DNA of 7,097 bases from assembly GCA_937906355.1 (NCBI GenBank), contig CALCWF010000052.1, forward strand, positions 1-7,097, given 5' to 3'. The translations under genes and the position numbers were made by a program. The notes beneath the pieces were generated by a model. That model was not told the origin of the DNA. It was given only the letters and a program-made list of their open reading frames with translations, and did no database searches. This document shows, in pieces, positions 1 through 6,642 of this stretch; positions within the stretch are counted from its first letter, which is position 1, and every line of letters starts with the position of its first letter. This stretch comes from an uncultured Rickettsiales bacterium. GTDB lineage: Bacteria > Pseudomonadota > Alphaproteobacteria > Rickettsiales > Deianiraeaceae.

Positions 1-3000
1 AAGTGTGCAGGAACCCAGTCAAGGATTACACCAATCTTTTTGTTATGTAAATAGTCGTATAGCCAACTTATACTCTTTGGATCTTTTTGGAGACTATCGA
101 AAGTGGTTTTTTTAAGTCTGTCGTAAAACTTCAAAGCATTCCGGTTCTTTTTCACACATTCTTTGTAATTCTCTAGATACGTGTTTACTTTTTCTGGAGG
201 TAATTTACCAGTTTCAATGACGTTGCCATTATCGGCAATTTTATAAAAATTGTCAACAACTTCTACTTTGTCTATCTCCTTATTTATATCTCCTTTTAGT
301 AAAAAGGAGCAAGATTTACGTTCATCTGTAAACTTTAAGACGTTATCTTTAACTCCTTCATATCGTTGCACACTTATTTTCTCGCCATAAGATGTACACG
401 AAATACTACCATCTTTAGAAAATGAAAAATCTTTTCCATCACCTATAGCACCTTCCGTACCGTCGATGATGGCTTTTAAAATAGAAGAAAAATTGTCGCC
501 TATAATCTTTTGTCTTTCTACGATGCTTATTTCGGATTCACCCAGTTTACGATAACAGATATTTTTACCGTCAAAAACAACATCAAATTTCGTCATAACA
601 TCAGCCGACCGTTTTACTACTTTTCTCTTGAAAAACGGTTTTGTTTTATCGATCACGGTTACATTGTCAACTCTTTTTTTATAGCCAGCAAAAATCAATT
701 CGCCTTTTTCATCAAACTCGACGACAAAATCGTCATAGTCTCCAAAACGTCGAATGCCACCTCTGGTAAATGGCTGTTTATATTCAAACGTCTTACTTAC
801 CGGATCGAAAGAATTATCTTTACCTCTGGCTCCACCGAAACCCATCTTTTTTGCTTCTCCGACAATGTGTCTTGAAGCTGCCGCTGAATGAACATTGTCT
901 TCGCGCTCGTTAACAAATAAGTTTATATTTCCTTTGTTTTTTACTTCGCTAAGGGAGCTAACGATTTTATCTTTATCAACACGAGTATTAAAAATGTTCG
1001 CAACTCTTGCTAGGTGACCAGGAACCGAATCATCATAAAACATTACATTTAATTGTTCGATATCTTTTCTGCCAGAAATTCCATTAAGAATAGTCGTGGC
1101 GTTTGTGGAGCCATAGCATGCACACACAACTAAAACATCTATTTTATCATTATGTTTTACTAAAATATCCTTGAACTCATCTTCTTTTACAACATCTATC
1201 ACTAAGTTTGCAAGCCTCGCGTTATTTTTGCCAATCTTAACCAATGTATTACTAGTATTGGTGCCAATGTTGCTATTGTAAATACTTACTATATTTTCAC
1301 ATTCTAAGGGGAAAGATTGTGCATACCCTCCATTACCATTTGTAAAAGAATAAATACTATCTATTGTAGATTCAGGATTTTTCCTATGCAGTGCAAGCAT
1401 CTCTCTCAATTTATTCTTATTTCTCTCATTGACAACCTTTTTCTCTTCTTCGGTTGCATTTTCATATTCTTCCATGCTGAAAAACATGCAGTATTCACCA
1501 ATTGTCACGATCGATATCTTTTCTTTCCAGATTTGTTCAGTGAATAATTCATAACATTTTTTATCTAAATCGTCGATTGGCTCATTATTTACTAGTTTAG
1601 CGAAAGTATTGCCCATAATATCGTTGACACAACTCACTTTAACAGGTTCTGTTTTGCAAATATGAAAAAACGCCTCTGGATTATCTTTAAATAATGTTTT
1701 TTTTTTAGAAATTGCACTATCCGAATTACAAAAAAGGAATGTTTCTGCTTCGCATATCTCTAACAAAGTAGCTTTATCGTTTTTACTCTTATCTTTATTT
1801 TTAAACAAGTGTTTAAATAACTTATTGAGCAAACTACCGTCTGCACCAATAATTATTTTAGGTATACAATTTTCAGGAACAATATCCCAATTTATTATAT
1901 CTTTATACTTTTCCGCTATATTAGCATGATCACCGCCAGGTCTATTATTATTATTCTGCATTAAGTTTTTATTTAACGGAATTTTTAAAGAATCTTTCTT
2001 AATTTTTTTTACTTCGCAACCACCGTCGAAATGTGCCACCGATACTTTGTTAGAAAATTCGATTACACTTAACTGTGGATCCAGAATTTCGTTGGCATAC
2101 TTCTCCATAAAATCTTGTCGCGTAAAGCCCTGAACCCAACTCTGCTCTTTGCCGACAACCTTTGAACCGAGAAAACCTGCGATTGGTTTTTTCAAACCGC
2201 CGTCTGACACCCCGTAACTAGTATTGTATGGATCGTAGACATAGAACGTATCATCTTTCCTATAAACATAGACACTATGTCCGGCTAAATATTTTCTACG
2301 ATTGCCAGCCTCATTTCTGGTAGGATACGGTATATTGAAATGATAATTGAATATAAAACTTGAATCTTTTTTACTAGAATCTCTCAGAAAAGCCTCAATC
2401 TCATTTCGCTGTAAAGTTTTTGTATCTACCGATAGACCAAAAGCTTGCATTAAATATCTATTAAGTTGTTGGTGATTCGTTCCGATTTGACCGAATGAGT
2501 ATCTCTCGTCAAGGGCGGAAGAGTAATATTGCAGTAGAGCTAAATAATTGATTAGCTTGTTCTTGTAATGTCCTTGCTTGTCTCGTTTTCTCGCTTTTGT
2601 TGGATCTCTATAATCGGCGAATTGTTTTCCGTTTATACCGGTCTCTTCTGCAACTATCGCGTCCGCCTCTTTCCAGAAAGCTTTTAGAGTATTTACGCAT
2701 GCAGATAGTATAGTCAACATGCCATTAGTTGGATCCGGATCACTAGGATTTTCTGGAATTTCGAAGTATTCATAGTGCTCTTTTCCGTTTCCATCCTTTA
2801 CTTTAAGACTTATTTTTGGTCTAATACCACTTTTTCTTAAAAGATATTTTAAAACTGGATTCATTACGAATGACATCGCATCGGCAATATTACAACAATT
2901 TCTATCAAAATGTAGCGTCTCTCCAACAAATTTATGATAATGCTGAATAAAATTTTCTTCCGCTCTTACGCCTTCATCTATCTCACCTATTTTATTGTTT

Positions 3001-3542
3001 ATTTCGTTCTGTCTTTTAATGAAGTCTATATTATCGTAATTTTTAAGTACTTGATCGCGTTTTTTCAGTAATTCTTTTTTAAAAGTTCTATATATTGAAA
3101 AATAATATTCATAAGACCTACCCATTACATTAATCATTTTTTCAAATCCTATACCTTCAAATTCATTGTTATTAACCTTTTTTTCTTTGAAAACACCATC
3201 TTTCGTATATCGAAAAACACCATCTGCTGTATCCGAAAAACTAATACTATCAATTTTACCAATTCTAATATCTCCGCCCGGTGAGAACAAAGAAGGGTAA
3301 TAACGGTAATTATCGGGATTAGGTAGACTTATTGTTGTCTTGGGGCAATAATTATCATCAACCTCTCCGTGATATATTGTTCCATCAGCATAGTAAACAG
3401 CACACATCGTGCCTCCCGTATCCTTTATGACTATCTTCCTGTCCGGCGTGATCGTCATCACTCCATCCGTGTAGTTTTTTGTTAATTTACGTCCGTCATC
3501 ATTTTGAGATAAATGTGCGTTATCTAGATTCAACTCCGACAT
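1..3542 (-). CDS. Very large multi-module protein of unknown function, C-terminus beyond the left edge
   Basis: I translated this strand codon by codon from the ATG at 3542 to the window edge and found 1180 sense codons with no stop, so this is a real gene cut off at its C-terminus. I do not recognise the protein as a whole. No signal peptide or membrane segment is evident. Residues about 20-130 are beta-rich with repeated Asp-Gly turns. Residues 140-205 are Lys/Glu-rich and probably helical. Residues 421-440 (AGHSVYVYRKDDTFYVYDPY, H422 and D437) resemble the His...Asp part of papain-fold cysteine peptidases, with C282 or C216/C217 as possible nucleophiles. Residues about 730-885 recall an alpha/beta-hydrolase with a degenerate elbow (CYGSTNA, VPGH, NERED). 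Residues 1162-1180 match glycogen branching enzyme region I. This mosaic in a large cytosolic-type protein would suit a secreted effector or host-interaction protein, which is inference. There is no clear Shine-Dalgarno at codon 1; in-frame Met29 and Met46 follow purine-rich GGAG/GGAGG sequences and are alternative starts. Confidence 0.85.
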   Translation of the reverse strand, partial: MSELNLDNAHLSQNDDGRKLTKNYTDGVMTITPDRKIVIKDTGGTMCAVYYADGTIYHGEVDDNYCPKTTISLPNPDNYRYYPSLFSPGGDIRIGKIDSISFSDTADGVFRYTKDGVFKEKKVNNNEFEGIGFEKMINVMGRSYEYYFSIYRTFKKELLKKRDQVLKNYDNIDFIKRQNEINNKIGEIDEGVRAEENFIQHYHKFVGETLHFDRNCCNIADAMSFVMNPVLKYLLRKSGIRPKISLKVKDGNGKEHYEYFEIPENPSDPDPTNGMLTILSACVNTLKAFWKEADAIVAEETGINGKQFADYRDPTKARKRDKQGHYKNKLINYLALLQYYSSALDERYSFGQIGTNHQQLNRYLMQAFGLSVDTKTLQRNEIEAFLRDSSKKDSSFIFNYHFNIPYPTRNEAGNRRKYLAGHSVYVYRKDDTFYVYDPYNTSYGVSDGGLKKPIAGFLGSKVVGKEQSWVQGFTRQDFMEKYANEILDPQLSVIEFSNKVSVAHFDGGCEVKKIKKDSLKIPLNKNLMQNNNNRPGGDHANIAEKYKDIINWDIVPENCIPKIIIGADGSLLNKLFKHLFKNKDKSKNDKATLLEICEAETFLFCNSDSAISKKKTLFKDNPEAFFHICKTEPVKVSCVNDIMGNTFAKLVNNEPIDDLDKKCYELFTEQIWKEKISIVTIGEYCMFFSMEEYENATEEEKKVVNERNKNKLREMLALHRKNPESTIDSIYSFTNGNGGYAQSFPLECENIVSIYNSNIGTNTSNTLVKIGKNNARLANLVIDVVKEDEFKDILVKHNDKIDVLVVCACYGSTNATTILNGISGRKDIEQLNVMFYDDSVPGHLARVANIFNTRVDKDKIVSSLSEVKNKGNINLFVNEREDNVHSAAASRHIVGEAKKMGFGGARGKDNSFDPVSKTFEYKQPFTRGGIRRFGDYDDFVVEFDEKGELIFAGYKKRVDNVTVIDKTKPFFKRKVVKRSADVMTKFDVVFDGKNICYRKLGESEISIVERQKIIGDNFSSILKAIIDGTEGAIGDGKDFSFSKDGSISCTSYGEKISVQRYEGVKDNVLKFTDERKSCSFLLKGDINKEIDKVEVVDNFYKIADNGNVIETGKLPPEKVNTYLENYKECVKKNRNALKFYDRLKKTTFDSLQKDPKSISWLYDYLHNKKIGVILDWVPAH

Positions 3543-3733
3543 ATCAATAATAATTCGAATTAATTATACAATATAAAAACTTATTTGCTTGTTTTTTTAT
3601 CATATCTTTTTTTCTTCGCTGTATTGACTATTTTATTGCTTCTTTTTTATCCGCTTTTTATTACTTTGTTTTCTATTACTTTACTGATTCTTGATTGATT
3701 TTATCTTCTTCTATCGAAACAATATATTAAAAA
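3543..3733. other. AT-rich intergenic gap with no gene
   Basis: This stretch separates the stop of the SulP gene from the start of the large gene, both on the minus strand. The minus strand is strongly purine-biased, with many GAAGAAG and AAAGTAATA-like tracts. I see no reading frame of useful length, no hairpin followed by a T-run and no tRNA-like fold, so there is no obvious terminator for the transporter gene. The only structured part is the palindrome and TATAAT at its left end. Confidence 0.6.
3551..3568 (-). promoter_or_regulatory. Possible -10 element and palindrome before the large gene
   Basis: On the minus strand a perfect TATAAT lies at 3563-3568, about 20 bases before the ATG at 3542. 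It is followed directly by a perfect 12-bp palindrome, TAATTCGAATTA, at 3551-3562. No convincing -35 hexamer is found at the usual distance. If the -10 is used, the leader would be only about 14 bases, consistent with the absence of a ribosome binding site. In such AT-rich DNA a TATAAT can easily arise by chance. Confidence 0.3.
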
Positions 3734-4984
3734 TCAGTCTAACTTAACTTTCTTATTTAGAAACATGTATAGGAAACTTCCTACGAATATTGCCACGACT
3801 ATACCCAAATATAGCACACATAGTGCCGTAAAGAATATCATTACATTGTCGAGTCTCCTACCGCTTTTGAGTAAATTAACTATCTTCTTTATAGACATCA
3901 TATCTACCGACACTACAAATAGAATTCCTGCAATTGTTGCCATGTTTACACAACTGATCAACTTCGCGAAAATCACCATCAAAACTATCAAAAATAGTGC
4001 ATGAAATATACCAGCGAACGGACTCTTTGCACCAGATTTGACGTTCACTATCGTGCGTGCTGTTGTTCCGGCTATCGGAAGACCACCGAACAAGGCAGAC
4101 GTGCAATTTGCAACGCCAAGAGAAAAAAGTTCAGTATTAGGTCTATGATAGCTATTCGTCATCTTGTCGGCTATTGTGGCAGCTAATAGTGCCTCGACTC
4201 CCGCTAGGACAGCTATACTAGCAGATATACCAAGATACTGATATAAATGCAACGGATGTTCGACTTCGTCAAGCACGTTCTCTCTAAAATAGGGCAGATC
4301 GAGATGCATTATGCCAAACTTACTATTGATAGTCTCCGCATTAAGATTTAAGACGTACGCAAATAAAGTATTGATTATGATTGCAATCAAGAAAGCCGGT
4401 AGAGACGAATTTATTTTTCTCACGAGGAGAATTATCACGACGCTCGAAACACCAAGTATAACGCTATTCATATTGATCTCCTGAATATGATTGTAGCATA
4501 AAGTAATCTTTGAAAAAAAGTTCTCACCGCCGTGCACAGAAAGACCGAAAAAGTCAAAAAGTTGTCCTGATAAAATATCTAGTCCTAGACCGAGACTAAA
4601 ACCAATCACTACGCAGTTAGGAATATACTTAACGAATCTCCCTAGCTTAAACGTTCCAATCATCATAAGTATCATCCCTGCTATAAACGTAGAAATCAGC
4701 ATTTTTGTGTAGCCGTAATGTGCTATTATTCCAGAAATTATTCCGACAAAAGCACCAGCCGGACCACTTATATTATACTTACTACCACCGAAGGTCGATG
4801 TTATGAGACCACCGATTATTGCCGTGAAAATACCGACAATCGGCGTCGCACCAGAGGCAATGGCAAAAGCAATCGATAATGGAATAGCTACAATAGCTAC
4901 CGTTAAACCGGAAAATATATCCTTACGAAAAAACTCAAAGGAATAGCCTTCTTTAAATGTATCTATAATTCGTGGATGGAACAT
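3734..4984 (-). CDS. SulP/SLC26-family anion transporter lacking the STAS domain
   Basis: This is an inner-membrane anion transporter or symporter of the SulP (SLC26) family. Members carry sulfate, bicarbonate or dicarboxylates, and the substrate cannot be told from this sequence. Numbering from the GTG at 5014 (426 residues), recognisable family blocks are ATPIVGIFTAIIGG (56-69), FGGSKYNISGPAGAF (75-89), LAGVEALLAATIADKMTNSY (270-289), the adjoining RPNTELFSLGVAN, FGGLPIAGTTART (309-321) and NVKSGAKSPFAGIFHA (324-339). Hydrophobic segments run throughout. I prefer the ATG at 4984 (MFHPRIIDTF, 416 residues). Family members typically start just before this point, the GTG at 5014 falls inside a hairpin, and neither GTG nor the intermediate ATG at 4993 has a ribosome binding site. 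The protein ends at KKVKLD right after the last membrane segment, whereas most bacterial members continue into a cytoplasmic STAS domain. No STAS remnant is seen in the 191 bases downstream. It lies downstream of the outer-membrane protein gene on the same strand with a 228-bp gap, so co-transcription is uncertain. Confidence 0.92.
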   Translation of the reverse strand: MFHPRIIDTFKEGYSFEFFRKDIFSGLTVAIVAIPLSIAFAIASGATPIVGIFTAIIGGLITSTFGGSKYNISGPAGAFVGIISGIIAHYGYTKMLISTFIAGMILMMIGTFKLGRFVKYIPNCVVIGFSLGLGLDILSGQLFDFFGLSVHGGENFFSKITLCYNHIQEINMNSVILGVSSVVIILLVRKINSSLPAFLIAIIINTLFAYVLNLNAETINSKFGIMHLDLPYFRENVLDEVEHPLHLYQYLGISASIAVLAGVEALLAATIADKMTNSYHRPNTELFSLGVANCTSALFGGLPIAGTTARTIVNVKSGAKSPFAGIFHALFLIVLMVIFAKLISCVNMATIAGILFVVSVDMMSIKKIVNLLKSGRRLDNVMIFFTALCVLYLGIVVAIFVGSFLYMFLNKKVKLD

Positions 4985-5000
4985 AAAACTCATTGAACAG

Positions 5001-5036
5001 TAGATGTTCGCCACTCTATGAGAGAGGCAACATCTA
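5001..5036 (-). repeat. 15-bp imperfect inverted repeat (hairpin) in front of the SulP gene
   Basis: On the plus strand TAGATGTT (5001-5008) pairs with AACATCTA (5029-5036), GCC (5010-5012) with GGC (5026-5028), and CTCT (5014-5017) with AGAG (5021-5024). There is one bulged C at 5009, one A-A mismatch and an ATG loop. The transcribed (minus) strand would fold the same way in the SulP mRNA leader, ending 16 bases before the preferred start at 4984. No T-run follows on either strand, so a simple intrinsic terminator is unlikely. A leader structure that affects translation is possible. Confidence 0.6.
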
Positions 5037-5043
5037 TGTTAGA

Positions 5044-5062
5044 TTGCAAAATTTATTTGCAA
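5044..5062. repeat. 7-bp inverted repeat TTGCAAA-5-TTTGCAA
   Basis: TTGCAAA (5044-5050) and TTTGCAA (5056-5062) are perfect reverse complements around an ATTTA spacer, in the gap between the outer-membrane protein stop and the transporter. It could be a weak hairpin or a protein-binding site. There is no T-run suggesting termination. Confidence 0.5.
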
Positions 5063-5074
5063 GATTATCGTTTA

Positions 5075-5090
5075 TAGATTTATAAATCTA
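5075..5090. repeat. Perfect 16-bp palindrome TAGATTTATAAATCTA
   Basis: All 16 bases are self-complementary, with no spacer. Such a spacer-less AT-rich palindrome is more typical of a dimeric-regulator site than of an RNA hairpin, but no regulator is known for this locus. It lies about 90 bases upstream of the preferred transporter start. Confidence 0.5.
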
Positions 5091-5165
5091 CAAGATAAAT
5101 CTATTAATATACTATCAAGGCATCTGATTATTGGAAATTAGATTCAATAGTCTATTTGCTTTGCC

Positions 5166-5192
5166 AATACTAATTTGTTAATACTAATTTGT
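5166..5192. repeat. Two tandem copies of AATACTAATTTGT, period 14
   Basis: Copies at 5166-5178 and 5180-5192 are identical and separated by one T. They lie just downstream of the outer-membrane protein stop codon (minus strand). A further partial copy (CTAATACTAG) lies at the stop itself. They may be slippage products or binding sites; nothing identifies a function. Confidence 0.5.
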
Positions 5193-5212
5193 AAATATCA
5201 AATTTACTAATA

Positions 5213-6340
5213 CTAGAAGAAATACACACTGAACTTCGTCGCTACCGTGTGATTAACGGCATTTGTGCCTTTAAAAATATGTTTAAATTCACCTTTGCTA
5301 TATCTATACTCTAAACCAATAGAGCATCTATCTAACATAATTAACTCAATGCCACCACCAGCGGTAAAAGCAATATTCGTATCCGACCAAATATCATCAT
5401 TATATTCGTAGTCATAATCTCTTATTCTATGAGCGAAAACTCCAACAAGTCCATATGGAGCAATGGAAAAATTATTGGTTACATTTATCTTGGCACCAAT
5501 ATTCAAACTTGATACAAATAATTCTTTGTATCCAAATCCATGCATTCCATCGCCAGACATATAAAATTTATCACTTGTAACCGGAATTCTGACCTTTAAT
5601 TCTAATCCGACAAAAGGATGTACTACGTCATTCAGTTTATAATAGATATTATCGCCAATATTTATGTCTATGGCGACATTATTCTTTTTTGTACCAACGA
5701 AATCATCAACGCCCCACCATTCGGTATCAATACCGTCAACTGTGGACGATTGCCACGAAGCACCGAACCCAATTTTTACACGATTGCGGAACTTACTACT
5801 AAAACTTGCCGAATTGTTACCACCCGACCTATTGCCAAGTGTATTAGGTTTACCGCCAGACTTAGAAATTTTGTCGCTAGATTTGCCAGGTTTATTACTG
5901 CGTTTATTAAGATCGTTGCTAACTCTGGTCGACTTACCGCCCGGTGCTTTAGAACTGTCGTCAACTTTACTTGGCTTACTGATAGACTTACCAGAATTTT
6001 CATCACCAATTACACCTATCTTGTTAGCGGAACCATTGGTTTCCCCGCCAATCTCATTAGGTTTATCGTTTGCATCGACTACTACACTACTTGACTCGCT
6101 GAAACCCTCATTAGTTGCATCTACCTTGTTAGCTGGATTATCGGTCTCGTCGCCAATCTCATTAGGTTTATCGTTCGCATCGACTACTACGCTACCTGAC
6201 TCGCTGGAGCCGTCGTCAACTATTCTCAATTCACTGTCGAGTCTATCGGACTTACTCTTAAGACTTGTTTTACCTATACTAGTACACACGGCAAGCATCG
6301 TAATTGCAATTATACAAACTAAAAAACCAATTTTTCTCAT
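5213..6340 (-). CDS. Secreted outer-membrane beta-barrel protein with repetitive N-terminal extension
   Basis: This 375-residue protein is probably a surface-exposed porin-like or adhesin-like outer-membrane protein. Residues 1-19 form a signal peptide (MRK, then a hydrophobic core); Cys19 in LAVC is a poor lipobox because of Val at -1. Residues about 25-185 are low-complexity, rich in Ser, Asp, Asn, Gly and Lys. They contain a tandem 35-residue duplication (46-80 and 81-115) and then a basic Ser/Lys/Gly stretch. Residues about 188-375 alternate polar and hydrophobic positions in the manner of an eight-stranded OmpA/Opa-like barrel: KIGFGASW, PFVGLELKVRI, APYGLVGVFA, GGGIELIMLDRCSIGLEYRY. The chain ends FSVYFF, a classic C-terminal barrel-assembly signal. 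The barrel type resembles rickettsial surface antigens, but I cannot name the family member. The start is well supported: GAAGG lies four bases before the ATG and a strong promoter lies upstream. The antisense reading frames over this gene are shadows of its biased composition. Confidence 0.88.
   Translation of the reverse strand: MRKIGFLVCIIAITMLAVCTSIGKTSLKSKSDRLDSELRIVDDGSSESGSVVVDANDKPNEIGDETDNPANKVDATNEGFSESSSVVVDANDKPNEIGGETNGSANKIGVIGDENSGKSISKPSKVDDSSKAPGGKSTRVSNDLNKRSNKPGKSSDKISKSGGKPNTLGNRSGGNNSASFSSKFRNRVKIGFGASWQSSTVDGIDTEWWGVDDFVGTKKNNVAIDINIGDNIYYKLNDVVHPFVGLELKVRIPVTSDKFYMSGDGMHGFGYKELFVSSLNIGAKINVTNNFSIAPYGLVGVFAHRIRDYDYEYNDDIWSDTNIAFTAGGGIELIMLDRCSIGLEYRYSKGEFKHIFKGTNAVNHTVATKFSVYFF
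5996..6205 (-). repeat. Tandem 105-bp (35-codon) duplication inside the outer-membrane protein gene
   Basis: Two adjacent 105-bp units, 6101-6205 and 5996-6100, encode SESGSVVVDANDKPNEIG... and SESSSVVVDANDKPNEIG.... The first 22 or so codons are nearly identical in protein and DNA, while the ends have diverged. The frame is kept, so the change would lengthen or shorten the exposed linker without breaking the protein. This is a likely site of repeat-number variation between strains. Confidence 0.85.
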
Positions 6341-6373
6341 AAGACCTTCAAAAAAACGACCAAAAGTAATTCT

Positions 6374-6401
6374 ATTATAGACTAAAATAATCGCATTCCA
6401 A
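6374..6401 (-). promoter_or_regulatory. Sigma70-type promoter of the outer-membrane protein gene
   Basis: On the minus strand TTGGAA (6396-6401, four of six consensus bases) is followed after 16 bases by a perfect TATAAT (6374-6379). The start would fall near 6367, giving a leader of about 26 bases that contains the GAAGG ribosome binding site. This is the best promoter in the window. Confidence 0.7.
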
Positions 6402-6440
6402 CAGCTTTTTGTATATCTAAATCAAAAGAAATCTAAAAGT

Positions 6441-6460
6441 GTATTTTAGTGTATTTTAGT
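6441..6460. repeat. 10-bp direct repeat GTATTTTAGT, two copies
   Basis: Two perfect abutting copies lie at 6441-6450 and 6451-6460, about 40 bases upstream of the -35 of the outer-membrane protein promoter. A 10-bp period places both copies on the same face of the helix, as expected for cooperative regulator binding. TTTTAG or its complement recurs at 6382, 6433, 6525 and 6599. Confidence 0.5.
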
Positions 6461-6470
6461 ATAAAACGTC

Positions 6471-6497
6471 AAAGTGTTTTTTTACATTCGACACTTT
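6471..6497 (+). terminator. Weak hairpin with T-run, terminator-like on the plus strand
   Basis: AAAGTGT (6471-6477) pairs with ACACTTT (6491-6497) around a 13-base loop, and Ts continue to 6500. On the plus strand this has intrinsic-terminator form but is AT-rich and weak. No plus-strand gene lies upstream, so it could only stop an antisense or small transcript. A third AAAGTGT copy at 6436-6442 suggests these may instead be binding sites. Confidence 0.3.
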
Positions 6498-6544
6498 TTT
6501 GCAGTAATCTAATTATCGACATCGTTTTAGTGATTAATCGATAA

Positions 6545-6574
6545 CTGATACAAAATAGACTAATACAAAATAGA
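6545..6574. repeat. 15-bp tandem repeat CTRATACAAAATAGA
   Basis: Copies at 6545-6559 and 6560-6574 differ at one base. AAAATAGAC (6552-6560) is also a perfect inverted match to GTCTATTTT (6594-6602), which could form a stem with its end close to the G-rich motif. Function is unknown. Confidence 0.5.
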
Positions 6575-6610
6575 TATATTAACACAAAACGTTGTCTATT
6601 TTAGATATTT

Positions 6611-6628
6611 CCCCGCCCACCCACCCCC
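6611..6628 (-). other. G-quadruplex motif upstream of the outer-membrane protein gene
   Basis: The minus strand reads GGGGGTGGGTGGGCGGGG: four G-runs of 5, 3, 3 and 4 separated by single T, T and C. Motifs with at least three Gs per run and one-base loops form the most stable parallel G-quadruplexes known; the C-rich plus strand could form an i-motif. It lies 271 bases upstream of the surface-protein start, on that gene's sense strand, in DNA otherwise dominated by A and T, so it is very unlikely to be drift of background composition. The similar pilE G4 of Neisseria gonorrhoeae triggers gene conversion. Confidence 0.85.
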
Positions 6629-6642
6629 AACTCGAATATCGA

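Noticed and set aside
510..875. A 121-codon plus-strand frame
   Set aside because: Lies entirely opposite the uninterrupted giant frame; aromatic-rich low-quality composition typical of a shadow.
4985..5014. GTG start giving a 426-residue transporter
   Set aside because: No ribosome binding site, the codon lies inside a hairpin, and the ATG at 4984 fits the usual start of the family; it remains possible.
5618..6094. A 158-codon plus-strand frame in the same area
   Set aside because: Overlaps the well-supported minus-strand gene and has no recognisable domain or start signals.
6317..6340. Lipoprotein signal peptide (Cys19) for the outer-membrane protein
   Set aside because: The residue before the Cys is Val rather than Gly, Ala or Ser, and a barrel protein does not need a lipid anchor.
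5664..6380. A 238-codon plus-strand frame rich in Leu, Pro and Ser opposite the outer-membrane protein gene
   Set aside because: It is an antisense shadow of the Ser/Asp/Lys-rich linker; the minus-strand frame has a promoter, ribosome binding site, signal peptide and barrel.
6441..6574. CRISPR-like array
   Set aside because: The repeats are 10-15 bp, abutting, with no spacers of uniform length and no cas genes nearby.
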